A DNA stretch of 49,709 nucleotides from CAIOZW01 sp049317725. Lineage in GTDB: Bacteria > Acidobacteriota > Blastocatellia > RBC074. The position numbers and the translations under genes are program-made. Within the stretch, counting starts at the first letter, position 1, and each line of letters begins with the position of its first letter. The stretch spans positions 1 through 49,709 of the forward strand of contig JBMOHS010000006.1 in NCBI GenBank assembly GCA_049317725.1, given 5' to 3'. Shown in pieces: positions 25,992 to 34,786 of the stretch. The notes beneath the pieces were generated by a model. That model did not search any database, was not told the origin of the DNA, and worked only from the letters and a program-made list of their open reading frames with translations.

Positions 25992-26618
25992 ATGGCCCTC
26001 CCCAAAGAGAAGTTCAGTCTGACTGTCGACGAGTACTTGGCAAGCGAGAGAGCCTCTGTCGAACGCCACGAGTATCTCGACGGGCTCGTCTACGCCATGG
26101 CCGGCGAGAGTCCCACCCACGGCACGATCTGCATGAACTTATCAATCTACCTTGGGCGACAACTGATCGGAACCACCTGCCAAGCGTGGTCCAAGGACTG
26201 CAAGGTGCGCAGCGGACCGGTGCTCGATCCACGGGACCGGAAGGGCCTCTTCTCCTATCCAGACTTGGTCATCTTCTGTGGGGAGCCCAGCTTTCACGAC
26301 TCGCACCGCGATGTCCTGACCAACCCGGTCGCCATCATCGAGGTCCTCTCTCCATCGACCGAAATCTTCGATCGCGGAGAAAAGTTCGCCCGTCTCCGAA
26401 CCTGGAATCCGTCCCTCCTCGACTATCTGCTGGTCTCCCAATCCAGCCCGTTCGTCGAGCAGTTCACCCGCCGCGAGGACGGGAGCTGGCTCTATCGTTT
26501 TGGCGAGGACCTGACGGCGAGCCTGGCGATCGAGTCGATCGGCTGCACCCTGCACCTCGCTGAGGTCTACGACCGGATCGACTTCTCTCCCTCCCCAATC
26601 GAGGAAGAAGCCGACTAA
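25992..26618 (+). CDS. Uma2 family (DUF820) putative endonuclease, copy 2
   Basis: A 208-residue paralogue of the preceding gene. The same blocks are present: EYLDGLVYAMAGESPTHG, YPDLVIFCGEP, IIEVLSPSTEIFDRGEKFAR and SQSSPFVEQFTRREDGSWLY. Differences cluster at residues 48-62 (MNLSIYLGRQLIGTT in place of TNLISEVRVQLKGTP) and in the C-terminal tail. A GGAGAAGCG precedes the ATG. Long identical DNA stretches in the 3' half suggest recent duplication or gene conversion. The function is unknown. Confidence 0.85.
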   Translation: MALPKEKFSLTVDEYLASERASVERHEYLDGLVYAMAGESPTHGTICMNLSIYLGRQLIGTTCQAWSKDCKVRSGPVLDPRDRKGLFSYPDLVIFCGEPSFHDSHRDVLTNPVAIIEVLSPSTEIFDRGEKFARLRTWNPSLLDYLLVSQSSPFVEQFTRREDGSWLYRFGEDLTASLAIESIGCTLHLAEVYDRIDFSPSPIEEEAD

Positions 26619-26669
26619 CGACTGCCTGCCCCCAACCTCTCCCGACGACCACTTCGTCTAATACGGTGG

Positions 26670-27692
26670 TCACGGGGTCGCCGCTTCTGCCGCGAGCAGG
26701 CCGGCTGTCTTGAGGTCAGACCAGAGACTGCCTGGAATGGAAGAGGCAAGGGACGCGACGTTGCGGGCCACCTCTGCTTCAGAGACCGCCCCCAAGACAA
26801 CCGAGGCAACTGCCGGGTGGGCCAGCGCGAAATGGAGCGCGGCGTCGGGCAGTGCCACCCGATGGGCCCGGCAAACTTCCTCGATCTGGCGAACCCATTC
26901 AAGAATGGCAGGGGGCGCTGGGAGGTAATTGTAGCGTGCGCCCGGGATCGCCCCGGTCGCCAGAATGCCGGAATTGTAGACCCCACCGAGAATCACGCCG
27001 ATCCCCTTTCGCAACGCCAGCGGCAGGAAGATGTCGGCTCCGCCCTGCTCCAGCAACGAGTAGCGGCCAGCCATCAACATGACATCGAAGTCCCCCGCCT
27101 CTGCGAAACGCGTGCAGACCTCGGCCTCATTGACCCCGACGCCAATCGCCCGAACCACCCCCTCCTGCCGCAAGCGATCGAGCGCCGGATAGGCACCATC
27201 CATCGCCTCGCGAAACCGGGCCTCATACCCCTCACCGTGGGTCCAGACATCGACGTCATGAATCAGCAGAATGTCGATCTGGTCGACTCCCAGCCGGAGC
27301 AGCGATTGCTCGAAGGACCGCAGCGTCCCGTCGTACGAATAATCGAACAGTGCTCGGTGCGGGACCCCACCGACAAACCCTCGGATGGTGACATCCGTCG
27401 GGGGAGGCGTTGGTGGCTGGCGAGGATCCATGACCCGACCCACCTTGGTTGAGAGCACGACGCCGTCGCGCCCTCCTTGGCGCAGCCCGGCCCCGAGACG
27501 CAGCTCCCCCAATCCGTTGCCGTAAAGCGGCGAGGTGTCGAAGAGCGTCATCCCGGCTGCTCGCGCCGCCGCTACTGTAGAGACAGCACCCCCCTCCTCC
27601 AGCCGGGCGTAGAGATCGCCCAATGGCGCCCCTCCGAAACCGAGCACGGAGACAGGAATGCCTTTCCGACCCAAGACACGTCTCTCGATCAT
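26670..27692 (-). CDS. Aldo/keto reductase, aldose/fucose dehydrogenase type
   Basis: A 340-residue TIM-barrel NAD(P)H oxidoreductase. The core reads RRVLGRKGIPVSVLGFGGAPLG, GMTLFDTSPLYGNGLGE (catalytic Asp and Tyr), STKVGR, QSLLRLGVDQIDILLIHDVD and a C-terminal ASVVLGAVSEAEVARN. These blocks resemble L-fucose or D-threo-aldose 1-dehydrogenases more than general aldehyde reductases. I chose the ATG at 27692 after AAGGAGTGGATC; a GTG nine codons upstream is less likely. The substrate is not determined; it follows the ceramidase-like gene on the same strand. Confidence 0.88.
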   Translation of the reverse strand: MIERRVLGRKGIPVSVLGFGGAPLGDLYARLEEGGAVSTVAAARAAGMTLFDTSPLYGNGLGELRLGAGLRQGGRDGVVLSTKVGRVMDPRQPPTPPPTDVTIRGFVGGVPHRALFDYSYDGTLRSFEQSLLRLGVDQIDILLIHDVDVWTHGEGYEARFREAMDGAYPALDRLRQEGVVRAIGVGVNEAEVCTRFAEAGDFDVMLMAGRYSLLEQGGADIFLPLALRKGIGVILGGVYNSGILATGAIPGARYNYLPAPPAILEWVRQIEEVCRAHRVALPDAALHFALAHPAVASVVLGAVSEAEVARNVASLASSIPGSLWSDLKTAGLLAAEAATP

Positions 27693-27778
27693 GATCCACT
27701 CCTTATCTGGAATCGGCACCCATTTACCTCAAGGGGACAGCCCACCTGTCAGGCAATTCAGATCTCTGCCAGATTAGT

Positions 27779-29176
27779 CTATGGGGCTGGGACAGCCCGA
27801 AGGTACCCAAGCAGTTGGTAGACGTGGACGACCGCCCGGTCGATGAGTGCCTCGCCAGCCCCCACTTCGAGGGAGGTGTTGGTGTTGGCTCCGTAGCCCC
27901 CTTCGATCGCCGCCTGGAGCGTCGGAACGTATCCAATCCAACCACTGGTCCAACCACTGGTCCAACCGCCGCCTCCCCCGCTGTAGCCGTAGCCAAGGAG
28001 AAAGGGATGGGTGATCACTCCGGCGAGGCGATCGCGCCAAGCGATCTGCAACTCGACAAAAGGCTCGCCGGGAATGGCGGTCAGGGCGATCGTTCGGTCA
28101 AGGAGCAGGGTCGTCAGACCGACGCGCCACTCCTTCCCCGTCTCCCAGCGGTCTCGAAAGGTGAGGACGTCGGCGATCACTCGCAGCGGAGCCTCCCCAT
28201 CTGGTGCGGTTGGACGCAGACGGCGCGCAACCCGGAGAGCCTCTTCCCCGAGCGATTGCCCCATCCGTTCCATCTCCTCGAAGCCCCGTTGCGTGATCGG
28301 CTGCTTGTCGAGGTAGGGATTGATGTCTCCCCCAGCACCAGGAAGGAAGAGCGCAGTCACTCCTGGCAAAGCCGCTTCGAGGTGGCGCCGCAGGGCTCCA
28401 GGATAGTCGGCCGAAATCTGCCGGTTGTCTGGTCCAAGAACCACGGCATGGCACGCATAGTTGACAAGCAGGACGCGAGGCGTGCCCGCTTCACCATCGA
28501 TGCGCAGGACCTGCACGGTCGGATCGAGGGGCGCGGTGGGAAGGCGCTCCTCATTTCGCCAGCGCATCGTCACCTTGCCAATTCCCTCGACTTGGCGACG
28601 ATTGTGGCCCAGATAGATCGATCCCGATCCTGCCGCAAGGCGGGCCGGAAACCGGTGACGGACCGCCTCGGCGATCGCTTGGACCATCTTCTCTTCTGTC
28701 TCGGCGAACCAGGAACGGTCAGGCCGTGGCCAAGTCCGATCCTCCCAGGTGATGGGGCCAGAGTGGGTATGGGTCGAGACGATCAGGACGTGATCGGCCA
28801 AGCCCTTGGCGCGGGCCTCTTCCACCACCCGATCGGAGGGGAAAGAACGCAGATCACAACTGACGATCGCGACGCGCTTTCCCTCCGCCGCCAGCCAGAG
28901 AACCGTGGCGTAGAGGGGGTCATGAACGCCGGTCGAAGGTCCCTGGCGCGCCTGGTAGCCGCCCATTGGATAGCCCACTGGCGGCGTGATCTCGACACGG
29001 GCCACGCCAGCCTCGATCGACGCAGCCAAGACTGGCCCAGCACCGGTAACGACCAACCCGCTGACCAGCGCGATCAGCAGCAGCCGCCGACAGATCCAGT
29101 CCCATCCTGGTTCTCGCCACGTTGGGTGGTGCTTCCTGCCTCGAGGCATCGCCGTACATCCCATTTGTCGCAGCAT
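27779..29176 (-). CDS. Exported neutral/alkaline ceramidase-like protein
   Basis: A 465-residue exported protein. After a basic N-terminus a hydrophobic signal segment (LLLIALVSGLVVTGAGPVLA) precedes the mature start AASIEAG. The neutral-ceramidase N-terminal domain follows: VARVEITPPVGYPMGGY, IVSCDLRSFPSD, STHTHSGPITW (zinc-type histidines), YACHAVVLGPDN, ISADYPG and LFLPGAGGDINP. It lacks the C-terminal Ig-like domain of full ceramidases, so the substrate may be another amide or ester. The ATG at 29176 follows GAGGGGGAGGGCC. A 12-bp repeat (27938-27967) encodes GWTSGWTSGW near a glycine run. Confidence 0.82.
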   Translation of the reverse strand: MLRQMGCTAMPRGRKHHPTWREPGWDWICRRLLLIALVSGLVVTGAGPVLAASIEAGVARVEITPPVGYPMGGYQARQGPSTGVHDPLYATVLWLAAEGKRVAIVSCDLRSFPSDRVVEEARAKGLADHVLIVSTHTHSGPITWEDRTWPRPDRSWFAETEEKMVQAIAEAVRHRFPARLAAGSGSIYLGHNRRQVEGIGKVTMRWRNEERLPTAPLDPTVQVLRIDGEAGTPRVLLVNYACHAVVLGPDNRQISADYPGALRRHLEAALPGVTALFLPGAGGDINPYLDKQPITQRGFEEMERMGQSLGEEALRVARRLRPTAPDGEAPLRVIADVLTFRDRWETGKEWRVGLTTLLLDRTIALTAIPGEPFVELQIAWRDRLAGVITHPFLLGYGYSGGGGGWTSGWTSGWIGYVPTLQAAIEGGYGANTNTSLEVGAGEALIDRAVVHVYQLLGYLRAVPAP

Positions 29177-29239
29177 GGCCCTCCCCCTCACAAAACTACG
29201 CCCCCATCAATAGGGCCTTTCCTCAGCTTTGGAAGCCGC

Positions 29240-30385
29240 TTACCCCTGACGTTCGAGGAGGGAGGAGGCGATCAGATCCCGATGGCGGGTCGCGTCGCCA
29301 AAGAGCACTTCTCCCGACTTGGCCCGTTTGTAGTAGAGGTGGAGCCCGTGCTCCCAGGTGAAGCCGATCCCCCCGTGCACTTGAATGCCCCGGTTGCCAA
29401 CCTCGCGGGCCGCGTCGGCGCAGTAGGCCTTGGCAACCGAGACGGCGAGGTGGGCCTGCGGATCACGCACCGAAACCGCCCACGCCGAATGATAGAGCGC
29501 CGAGCGGGCACTCTCCGTCATCAGGAACATATCGGCGCACTGGTGCTGGACGGCTTGGTACGTTCCAATCGGGCGGCCGAACTGTTGACGGGTCCGTGCG
29601 TACTCGACCGTCGCCGCGAGCGTCCACTCCATTCCACCAAGCAGGTCGGCACAGAGGGCAACAGTCGCAATATCAGTCGCCTCTTCGAGTGCCCGCGCTG
29701 GGTCTGGAGTGGCAGCCAGCGCATCCGCACCGGCGACCTCGACCCCATCGAAATCGAGTCTCGCCATCTTGCGCGTCCCGTCGAGCATCGGCAGCGCGAT
29801 CGTCGTCAATCCCGGACTGTTCCGCGGAACTGGAAGCAGCAGCCGAGACGGTGCCGACGCACCGATCGGAAGACCCTCGATGGCACAGATGATCAGGTCT
29901 GCCGAGACGCCATCAAGAACGAAACGCCGCGTTCCGCTCAGCCGGTACCGGTCCCCATCCCGTTCGAGACGGAGGGGGGCCGACGCGCCCTCTCCTCCCA
30001 TCTCCTCTTCCGGAAGCGAGATCGTCGCCAAGAGGGCTCCTTCGGCAATCGGGCTCAGATACTGGGCCTGCTGCCCCTCTGTCCCAGCACGCTCGATCAG
30101 CGCAGCAGCCCAGAGCGTCGAGAGAAAGGGTCCCGGCAAACAGGCCCGCCCCATCTCCTCGACCACCGGAATCAGATCGACGAGACTCAACCCAAGCCCA
30201 CCGACCGCCTCCGGCAGCAGCAACCCCATCCACCCCTGATCGGCCATCTCTCGCCAGAGCGACTCCTCCATCCCGGTCTCACTCTCCATCAGGGCCCGAA
30301 CCCGCTCGGGAGGGCAGGCGCGACCCAGCAGATCCCGGGCCGATCGCTGCAGCAACTTTTGCGCACTCGTCAAATCGAAATCCAT
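29240..30385 (-). CDS. Acyl-CoA dehydrogenase
   Basis: FAD enzyme that introduces the first double bond in acyl-CoA oxidation. The 381-residue protein has an alpha-helical N-terminal domain (MDFDLTSAQKLLQRSARDLL), LLLPEAVGGLGLSLVDLIPVVEEMGR, a middle beta domain and the C-terminal TRQQFGRPIGTYQAVQHQCADM and GGIGFTWEHGLHLYYKRAKS. Blocks match the shorter partner of two-gene acyl-CoA dehydrogenases, such as the FadE28/29-type pairs of steroid-side-chain degraders. The neighbouring gene is the longer partner, so a heteromeric enzyme is possible. It lies 63 bases before the ceramidase-like gene. Confidence 0.9.
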   Translation of the reverse strand: MDFDLTSAQKLLQRSARDLLGRACPPERVRALMESETGMEESLWREMADQGWMGLLLPEAVGGLGLSLVDLIPVVEEMGRACLPGPFLSTLWAAALIERAGTEGQQAQYLSPIAEGALLATISLPEEEMGGEGASAPLRLERDGDRYRLSGTRRFVLDGVSADLIICAIEGLPIGASAPSRLLLPVPRNSPGLTTIALPMLDGTRKMARLDFDGVEVAGADALAATPDPARALEEATDIATVALCADLLGGMEWTLAATVEYARTRQQFGRPIGTYQAVQHQCADMFLMTESARSALYHSAWAVSVRDPQAHLAVSVAKAYCADAAREVGNRGIQVHGGIGFTWEHGLHLYYKRAKSGEVLFGDATRHRDLIASSLLERQG

Positions 30386-30438
30386 TCGTGGCTCTCCGCA
30401 AAGCAAGAAGGAAGACAAGGAAGAAGGTACAATCCGGG

Positions 30439-31626
30439 TCAGACGTAACTCTTCGGCAGTCCGAGGACCCGTTCGGCGATGATGTTGCGCTGAATCTCGC
30501 TGGTCCCCGCCTCGATCGTGTTGGCGCGGCACCGCAGGAAGTTGTAGATCCATTGGCCGTCATCGAAGCCGGCTGACTGGGCATCGAGCCCGAGCAACTC
30601 CTGGGCGATCTGCTGGAAGCGCTGGTTGTACTCACTCCACTGCAGTTTGAGAATCGAGCCTTCGGGACCTGGCACGGGCTCGTTCTGCATCCGGCTGAGG
30701 GCTCGGGTATTGGTCAACCGGAAGATCTCCAACTCGACATAGGCCTGCGCCAACTTCTGCCGAACGAGCGGGTCTTCGCGCAGCGGACGCCCACCGCGCT
30801 GCCGCTGGTCGACGTGGGCTACCAACTGGTCGAGATTGCGCCGGAACTGGACATAGATGCCGGTCCCGAGGTGGGCCCGCTCATTCATCAGGGTGGCGAT
30901 GGCGGTCTGCCATCCACGATTGATCTCGCCCAGCACGTGGTTGACCGGGACCCGGACATTGTCGAAGAAGACCTCATTGAACCCTGTATCCCCGGTCATC
31001 TGCCGCAAAGGGCGAACCTCGACGCCGGGCGCGTGCATGTCGACGAGGAGGGCAGTGATCCCCTTATGCTTGGGGGCCTGCGGATCCGTCCGGACGAGCA
31101 GCAGGCACCAATCGGCGACGTGGGCAAGGCTGGTCCAGATCTTCTGCCCATTGACGACGAAATGGTCCCCGTCGAGAATGGCACGCGTCGTCAGCGAGGC
31201 GACGTCGCTTCCGGCATTGGGCTCCGAGAAGCCCTGACACCAGATCTCCTCGGCCGAGAGAATGCGGGAGAGATGGGCCTGCTTCTGCTCCTCTGTCCCA
31301 ACCGCGATGATCGTCGGCCCAATCAACGAGAGGCCCAGGACATTGATCAGGGGTGGCGCTTCGGCTCGTGCCCATTCCTCTTGGAAGATGGCCTGCTCGA
31401 TCAGCTTCGCGCCGCGCCCCCCGTAGGCCGTTGGCCACGAGAGCCCCGCCCAACCGGCAGCGTGGACTTTCTGCTGCCAATCGCGCAAATACTCGAAGTA
31501 GGCCCCCTTGCCCTCTTCCTTCGCCAGCATCGCCCGATCGGGAAACGGGGGCGGCACGTGCTCCCCCAACCAGCCCCTCAACTCATCCCGAAATTGCCGC
31601 TGCTCTGGTGTCAGACCAAGATCCAT
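30439..31626 (-). CDS. Acyl-CoA dehydrogenase, long FadE-like
   Basis: A 395-residue FAD enzyme. It shows MDLGLTPEQRQFRDELRGWL, GWAGLSWPTAYGGRGAKLIEQAIFQEEWARA, WCQGFSEPNAGSDVASLTTRA, FVVNGQKIWTSLAHVADWC and the C-terminal NTIEAGTSEIQRNIIAERVLGLP. No catalytic glutamate can be named with confidence from the sequence alone. The ATG at 31626 follows AAGGAGCTTGGCC. It sits between the quinone-linked Fe-S oxidoreductase and the shorter acyl-CoA dehydrogenase in one minus-strand run with etfAB, which would take its electrons. Confidence 0.92.
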   Translation of the reverse strand: MDLGLTPEQRQFRDELRGWLGEHVPPPFPDRAMLAKEEGKGAYFEYLRDWQQKVHAAGWAGLSWPTAYGGRGAKLIEQAIFQEEWARAEAPPLINVLGLSLIGPTIIAVGTEEQKQAHLSRILSAEEIWCQGFSEPNAGSDVASLTTRAILDGDHFVVNGQKIWTSLAHVADWCLLLVRTDPQAPKHKGITALLVDMHAPGVEVRPLRQMTGDTGFNEVFFDNVRVPVNHVLGEINRGWQTAIATLMNERAHLGTGIYVQFRRNLDQLVAHVDQRQRGGRPLREDPLVRQKLAQAYVELEIFRLTNTRALSRMQNEPVPGPEGSILKLQWSEYNQRFQQIAQELLGLDAQSAGFDDGQWIYNFLRCRANTIEAGTSEIQRNIIAERVLGLPKSYV

Positions 31627-31646
31627 GGCCAAGCTCCTTCTCGCGA

Positions 31647-33734
31647 TCAGCTCGCGTCCTTCGCTGTTGATGCAACCGTTCGTTCGGTGTGGGGCGGATG
31701 CGGGCGCACCGATTCCCAGAGCAGCTCCGCAACATCGAGAACCCGGACCGGCCGCTCTCCCCGTTGGGCGTTGATGCCGTCTTCAAGCATGGTCATGCAG
31801 AAAGGGCACCCGACGGCCACCACCTCCGCGCCCGTCCCCAGGGCTTCCCTGGCACGCTCCTGGTTGACTCGTGCCCCGCGGGGCTCGTCAACAAAGCTCA
31901 TTCCGCCCCCTCCCCCGCAGCAGAAGCCGGCCTGACGACGGCGCTCCATCTCGACAGTCCGGCGGGAGGAGAGCTGCACCAATTGGCGAGGTGCCTCGTA
32001 GCGCCCATTGTGGCGTCCGAGATAGCACGGATCGTGAAACGTCACCGTCTGCTCGGCAACGCGCTCCGCGTGAAGCCGCCCTTCCGCCACCAGGCGCGCG
32101 AGATATTCGCTGTGGTGGTAGACCTCGTACTTGCCCCCGAAGGAGGGGTATTCATGAAGCAACGTATTGAAGCAGTGCGGGCAGGAGGTGACGATCGTTT
32201 GGACCCCGTACCGCCCCAACGTCGCGACATTTTCCTGGGCGAGCGAGGCGAAGAGAAATTCGTTGCCGACCCGTCGCGCCGGATCCCCGGTGCACTTCTC
32301 TTCGCGTCCGAGGACCGCGTAACGAACGCCAGCGGCATCGAGCAACTGGGCAGTCGCACGCACGACCTGCTGATTACGCTCGATCAGGGCACCACCGCAG
32401 CCGACCCAGAGCAAGACCTCGATCTCCCCCGCAACCACTTCGGCCATCGAACGCACCGGCAGCCCCTCGGCCCAGTCGAGCCGCGTACTCTGCGTTCCCC
32501 GAAAAGGATGGCCACGCGTCTCGAGCGAGGTCATGGCTGCCTGGATGGTCTCCGGCAGATCCGCCTCTTCCATCGCCAAGAAACGGCGCAGATCGACGAT
32601 CCGCGGCATCTGATCGATGAAGACGGGACACGCCTCCATGCAGGCCCCACATGTCGTACACTGCCAGAGCGCTTCCGGCGAGGCCGCCGGTACCGTCGAG
32701 GTGATGGGCAAGGCCTCTCCATTCCCCCCCGACGCAGCCCATGGCTGAACCGGCAGGTCGCGCAACTGGACGATCAGATCGCGCGGCGAGAGGACCTTGC
32801 CAACCGTGTTCGCCGGGCAGACCTCTGTACAGCGGCCACACTGGGTACAGGCGTCAAACGAGAGGAGATCTTGCCAGCCAAACTGCTGGTGAGAGCGCAC
32901 GCCCAATGGCTCGCCCTTCTCGATCAGCCCCTCGAGGTCGAGAGTCCCGAGAGCTGCGCCGCTCGGCTCAAGCCGCGCGGCGAAGATCTGCAGCGGCCCG
33001 GTCAGCAGATGGAGCATCTGTGTCTGCGGGACCATGGCCAAAAATCCAAAAAAGAGCCCAGCGTGGAGCCACCAGCCGACCCGGTGGGCCATGATCATCG
33101 CACCGTCCGACATGACCAGTTGCGAAGCCTGCGCCACCAGATAGCCCAAGGGCGACCACGCGCCCCACGGATCCCCGGTCGCCGCAATCCGCCACCCTTC
33201 CACCAGAAAGCCCGTTCCCGCCAGCACGAAGATCAGCGCCAACATCGCCCACGCTTCGCGCTCGCGAACCTCGCTCGTTTTCGCTTGCCCTCTTCGACGA
33301 ATCCGCCGCCACGCCGCGATCAACACTCCCACCAGCACCAGTCCACCAAAGAGATCGACCAGCAAGGACTGAAAATAGAGGTAGAAGGCCCCGCGCATTA
33401 TGGGGATCCCGAAACGGTCGTCGAGCATGACCACGACGGTCGCGACGAAGAGGATCCCGAACCCGGCGGTAAGAAAAGAGTGGAAGAAGGCGGCCCAGCG
33501 ATGGCGCAGGGTTCGACGTTGCGCGACAGCGTGGAGGAGCACCCGTCTGACCCGCTCGCCCGGTCGGTCCTGGAGAATCTCGCGCAGACGTGGCCCCCCT
33601 CCGACCTGCCAGCGGAGCAGTCGACGCCGGACACCCCACACGGCAATCCCCATCGAGACCGCCCACATCACGTAGAGGATCCAGGAGTGCGAAATGTTCC
33701 AGAGAACTGGGCGGGTTGCTTCCGCATCGATCAT
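31647..33734 (-). CDS. Membrane (Fe-S) oxidoreductase, probable ETF:quinone oxidoreductase (EMO-like)
   Basis: A 695-residue fusion. The first 290 residues are membrane helices with a b-heme-like layout (ILYVMWAVSMGIAVWG, histidine in FFHSFLTAGFGILF and in MAHRVGWWLHAGLFF). Two 4Fe-4S sites follow (CTQCGRCTEVCP and CTTCGACMEACP), then two CCG domains (SCPHCFNT and AGFCCGGGGGMSF). This architecture matches the DUF224-type ETF:menaquinone oxidoreductase described in syntrophic and iron-reducing bacteria. Placement between etfAB and two acyl-CoA dehydrogenases supports that role. The ATG at 33734 follows GGGGAGGGGGACTCTG. Confidence 0.85.
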   Translation of the reverse strand: MIDAEATRPVLWNISHSWILYVMWAVSMGIAVWGVRRRLLRWQVGGGPRLREILQDRPGERVRRVLLHAVAQRRTLRHRWAAFFHSFLTAGFGILFVATVVVMLDDRFGIPIMRGAFYLYFQSLLVDLFGGLVLVGVLIAAWRRIRRRGQAKTSEVREREAWAMLALIFVLAGTGFLVEGWRIAATGDPWGAWSPLGYLVAQASQLVMSDGAMIMAHRVGWWLHAGLFFGFLAMVPQTQMLHLLTGPLQIFAARLEPSGAALGTLDLEGLIEKGEPLGVRSHQQFGWQDLLSFDACTQCGRCTEVCPANTVGKVLSPRDLIVQLRDLPVQPWAASGGNGEALPITSTVPAASPEALWQCTTCGACMEACPVFIDQMPRIVDLRRFLAMEEADLPETIQAAMTSLETRGHPFRGTQSTRLDWAEGLPVRSMAEVVAGEIEVLLWVGCGGALIERNQQVVRATAQLLDAAGVRYAVLGREEKCTGDPARRVGNEFLFASLAQENVATLGRYGVQTIVTSCPHCFNTLLHEYPSFGGKYEVYHHSEYLARLVAEGRLHAERVAEQTVTFHDPCYLGRHNGRYEAPRQLVQLSSRRTVEMERRRQAGFCCGGGGGMSFVDEPRGARVNQERAREALGTGAEVVAVGCPFCMTMLEDGINAQRGERPVRVLDVAELLWESVRPHPPHTERTVASTAKDAS

Positions 33735-33796
33735 CAGAGTCCCCCTCCCCTCTCCCTCAAGTCCAATTCTTTGCTCGATTGATTGTTTGCCGGTGA

Positions 33797-34786
33797 TTAC
33801 GCCATCTTCTCGACAAGGCGACGTTGCAACAGGGGCAGCACCTTGCGGTAGTCCTCGACCAACCCGAAACGACAATGGCGAAAGATGGGGGCTTCCGGGT
33901 CGAGGTTGATGGCGGCGATGACCTTGGACTCGGAGATGCCGGCCATGTGCTGACTGGCCCCCCGAATGGCGACGGCGAGGTAGAGGCTCGGGGCCACTTT
34001 GCGACCGGTCTGCCCAACCTGCCAAGACGGCGGGCACCAACCGGAATCGCACGCGGCCCGCGAGGCGGCCGTCTGACCACCAAGAATCGTCGAGAGTGCC
34101 TGCAATTCGACGAACGGCTCGGGACCTCCCAGTCCGCGCCCACCCGAGACAATCACCTTGGCCTCTTCGAGGCGGGCACCTGTCGCGGCCTCCTCGATGC
34201 GTTCAGAGATCCGGACTGTCAGGGGAAGATCGAGAGCGGGCGCAAGGAGAGTTGCCTCGACCGGCACTGGGTCGGCCAAGCCCGACCTCTCCCCGAGATC
34301 AGGAGGCGCAAAAGCACGCGCACGTAACCAGACAACCGCTGGAAGACGCCGCAGGCCAATCGTCGCCACCGCCTTGCCACCATAAACGCTCCGCTGTGCG
34401 CGGACCTGTTGATCGATGACTTCGAGAGAGATCGCGTCTCCGACAGCACTTCCGCCCAGTCGGTGGGCCAAGCGGGGAGCCATCTCCTGACTGGCGGTCT
34501 CGTTCCCCAGCAGAATCGCCGCCGGCTGCCGGGATCGAGCGATCGCGGTCACGGCCGCCAGCACCTTCTCCGGTTGATCGCTGCCCACGTCGGGCAGATC
34601 AACGGTCAGATGGGAATCGGCGAGCGGCCCGAGCAGGGCCATCAACCCTGCGGTGGGAGAGCCCAGCGAAAGAGCCTCGAAGCTCCCCTCCAGCGATTGC
34701 GCAAGGCGCCACGCCGCTCCGACCAATCCGCGGGTCGCCCGGTCATCGTCCGCTCCTGCCGGGAAGATTGCCAGTACACGTTTCAT
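33797..34786 (-). CDS. etfA: Electron transfer flavoprotein alpha subunit
   Basis: Binds FAD and carries electrons from acyl-CoA dehydrogenases. The 329-residue protein has an adenine-nucleotide-like N-terminal domain (VLAIFPAGADDDRATRGLVG) and the FAD-binding C-terminus: VIVSGGRGLGG, AASRAACDSGWCPPSWQVG, GRKVAPSLYLAVAIRGASQH and IAAINLDPEAPIFRHCRFGL. The start overlaps etfB by four bases. It precedes the Fe-S oxidoreductase by 62 bases. Confidence 0.95.
   Translation of the reverse strand: MKRVLAIFPAGADDDRATRGLVGAAWRLAQSLEGSFEALSLGSPTAGLMALLGPLADSHLTVDLPDVGSDQPEKVLAAVTAIARSRQPAAILLGNETASQEMAPRLAHRLGGSAVGDAISLEVIDQQVRAQRSVYGGKAVATIGLRRLPAVVWLRARAFAPPDLGERSGLADPVPVEATLLAPALDLPLTVRISERIEEAATGARLEEAKVIVSGGRGLGGPEPFVELQALSTILGGQTAASRAACDSGWCPPSWQVGQTGRKVAPSLYLAVAIRGASQHMAGISESKVIAAINLDPEAPIFRHCRFGLVEDYRKVLPLLQRRLVEKMA

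Noticed and set aside
27815..30448. An 877-codon open frame on the plus strand
   Set aside because: It is antisense to the ceramidase-like and acyl-CoA dehydrogenase genes, both with clear motifs. Its protein is rich in Arg, Pro and Gly without any domain, as expected from reverse frames in GC-rich DNA.
31689..33782. A 697-codon open frame on the plus strand
   Set aside because: Antisense shadow of the Fe-S oxidoreductase; no recognisable motif.
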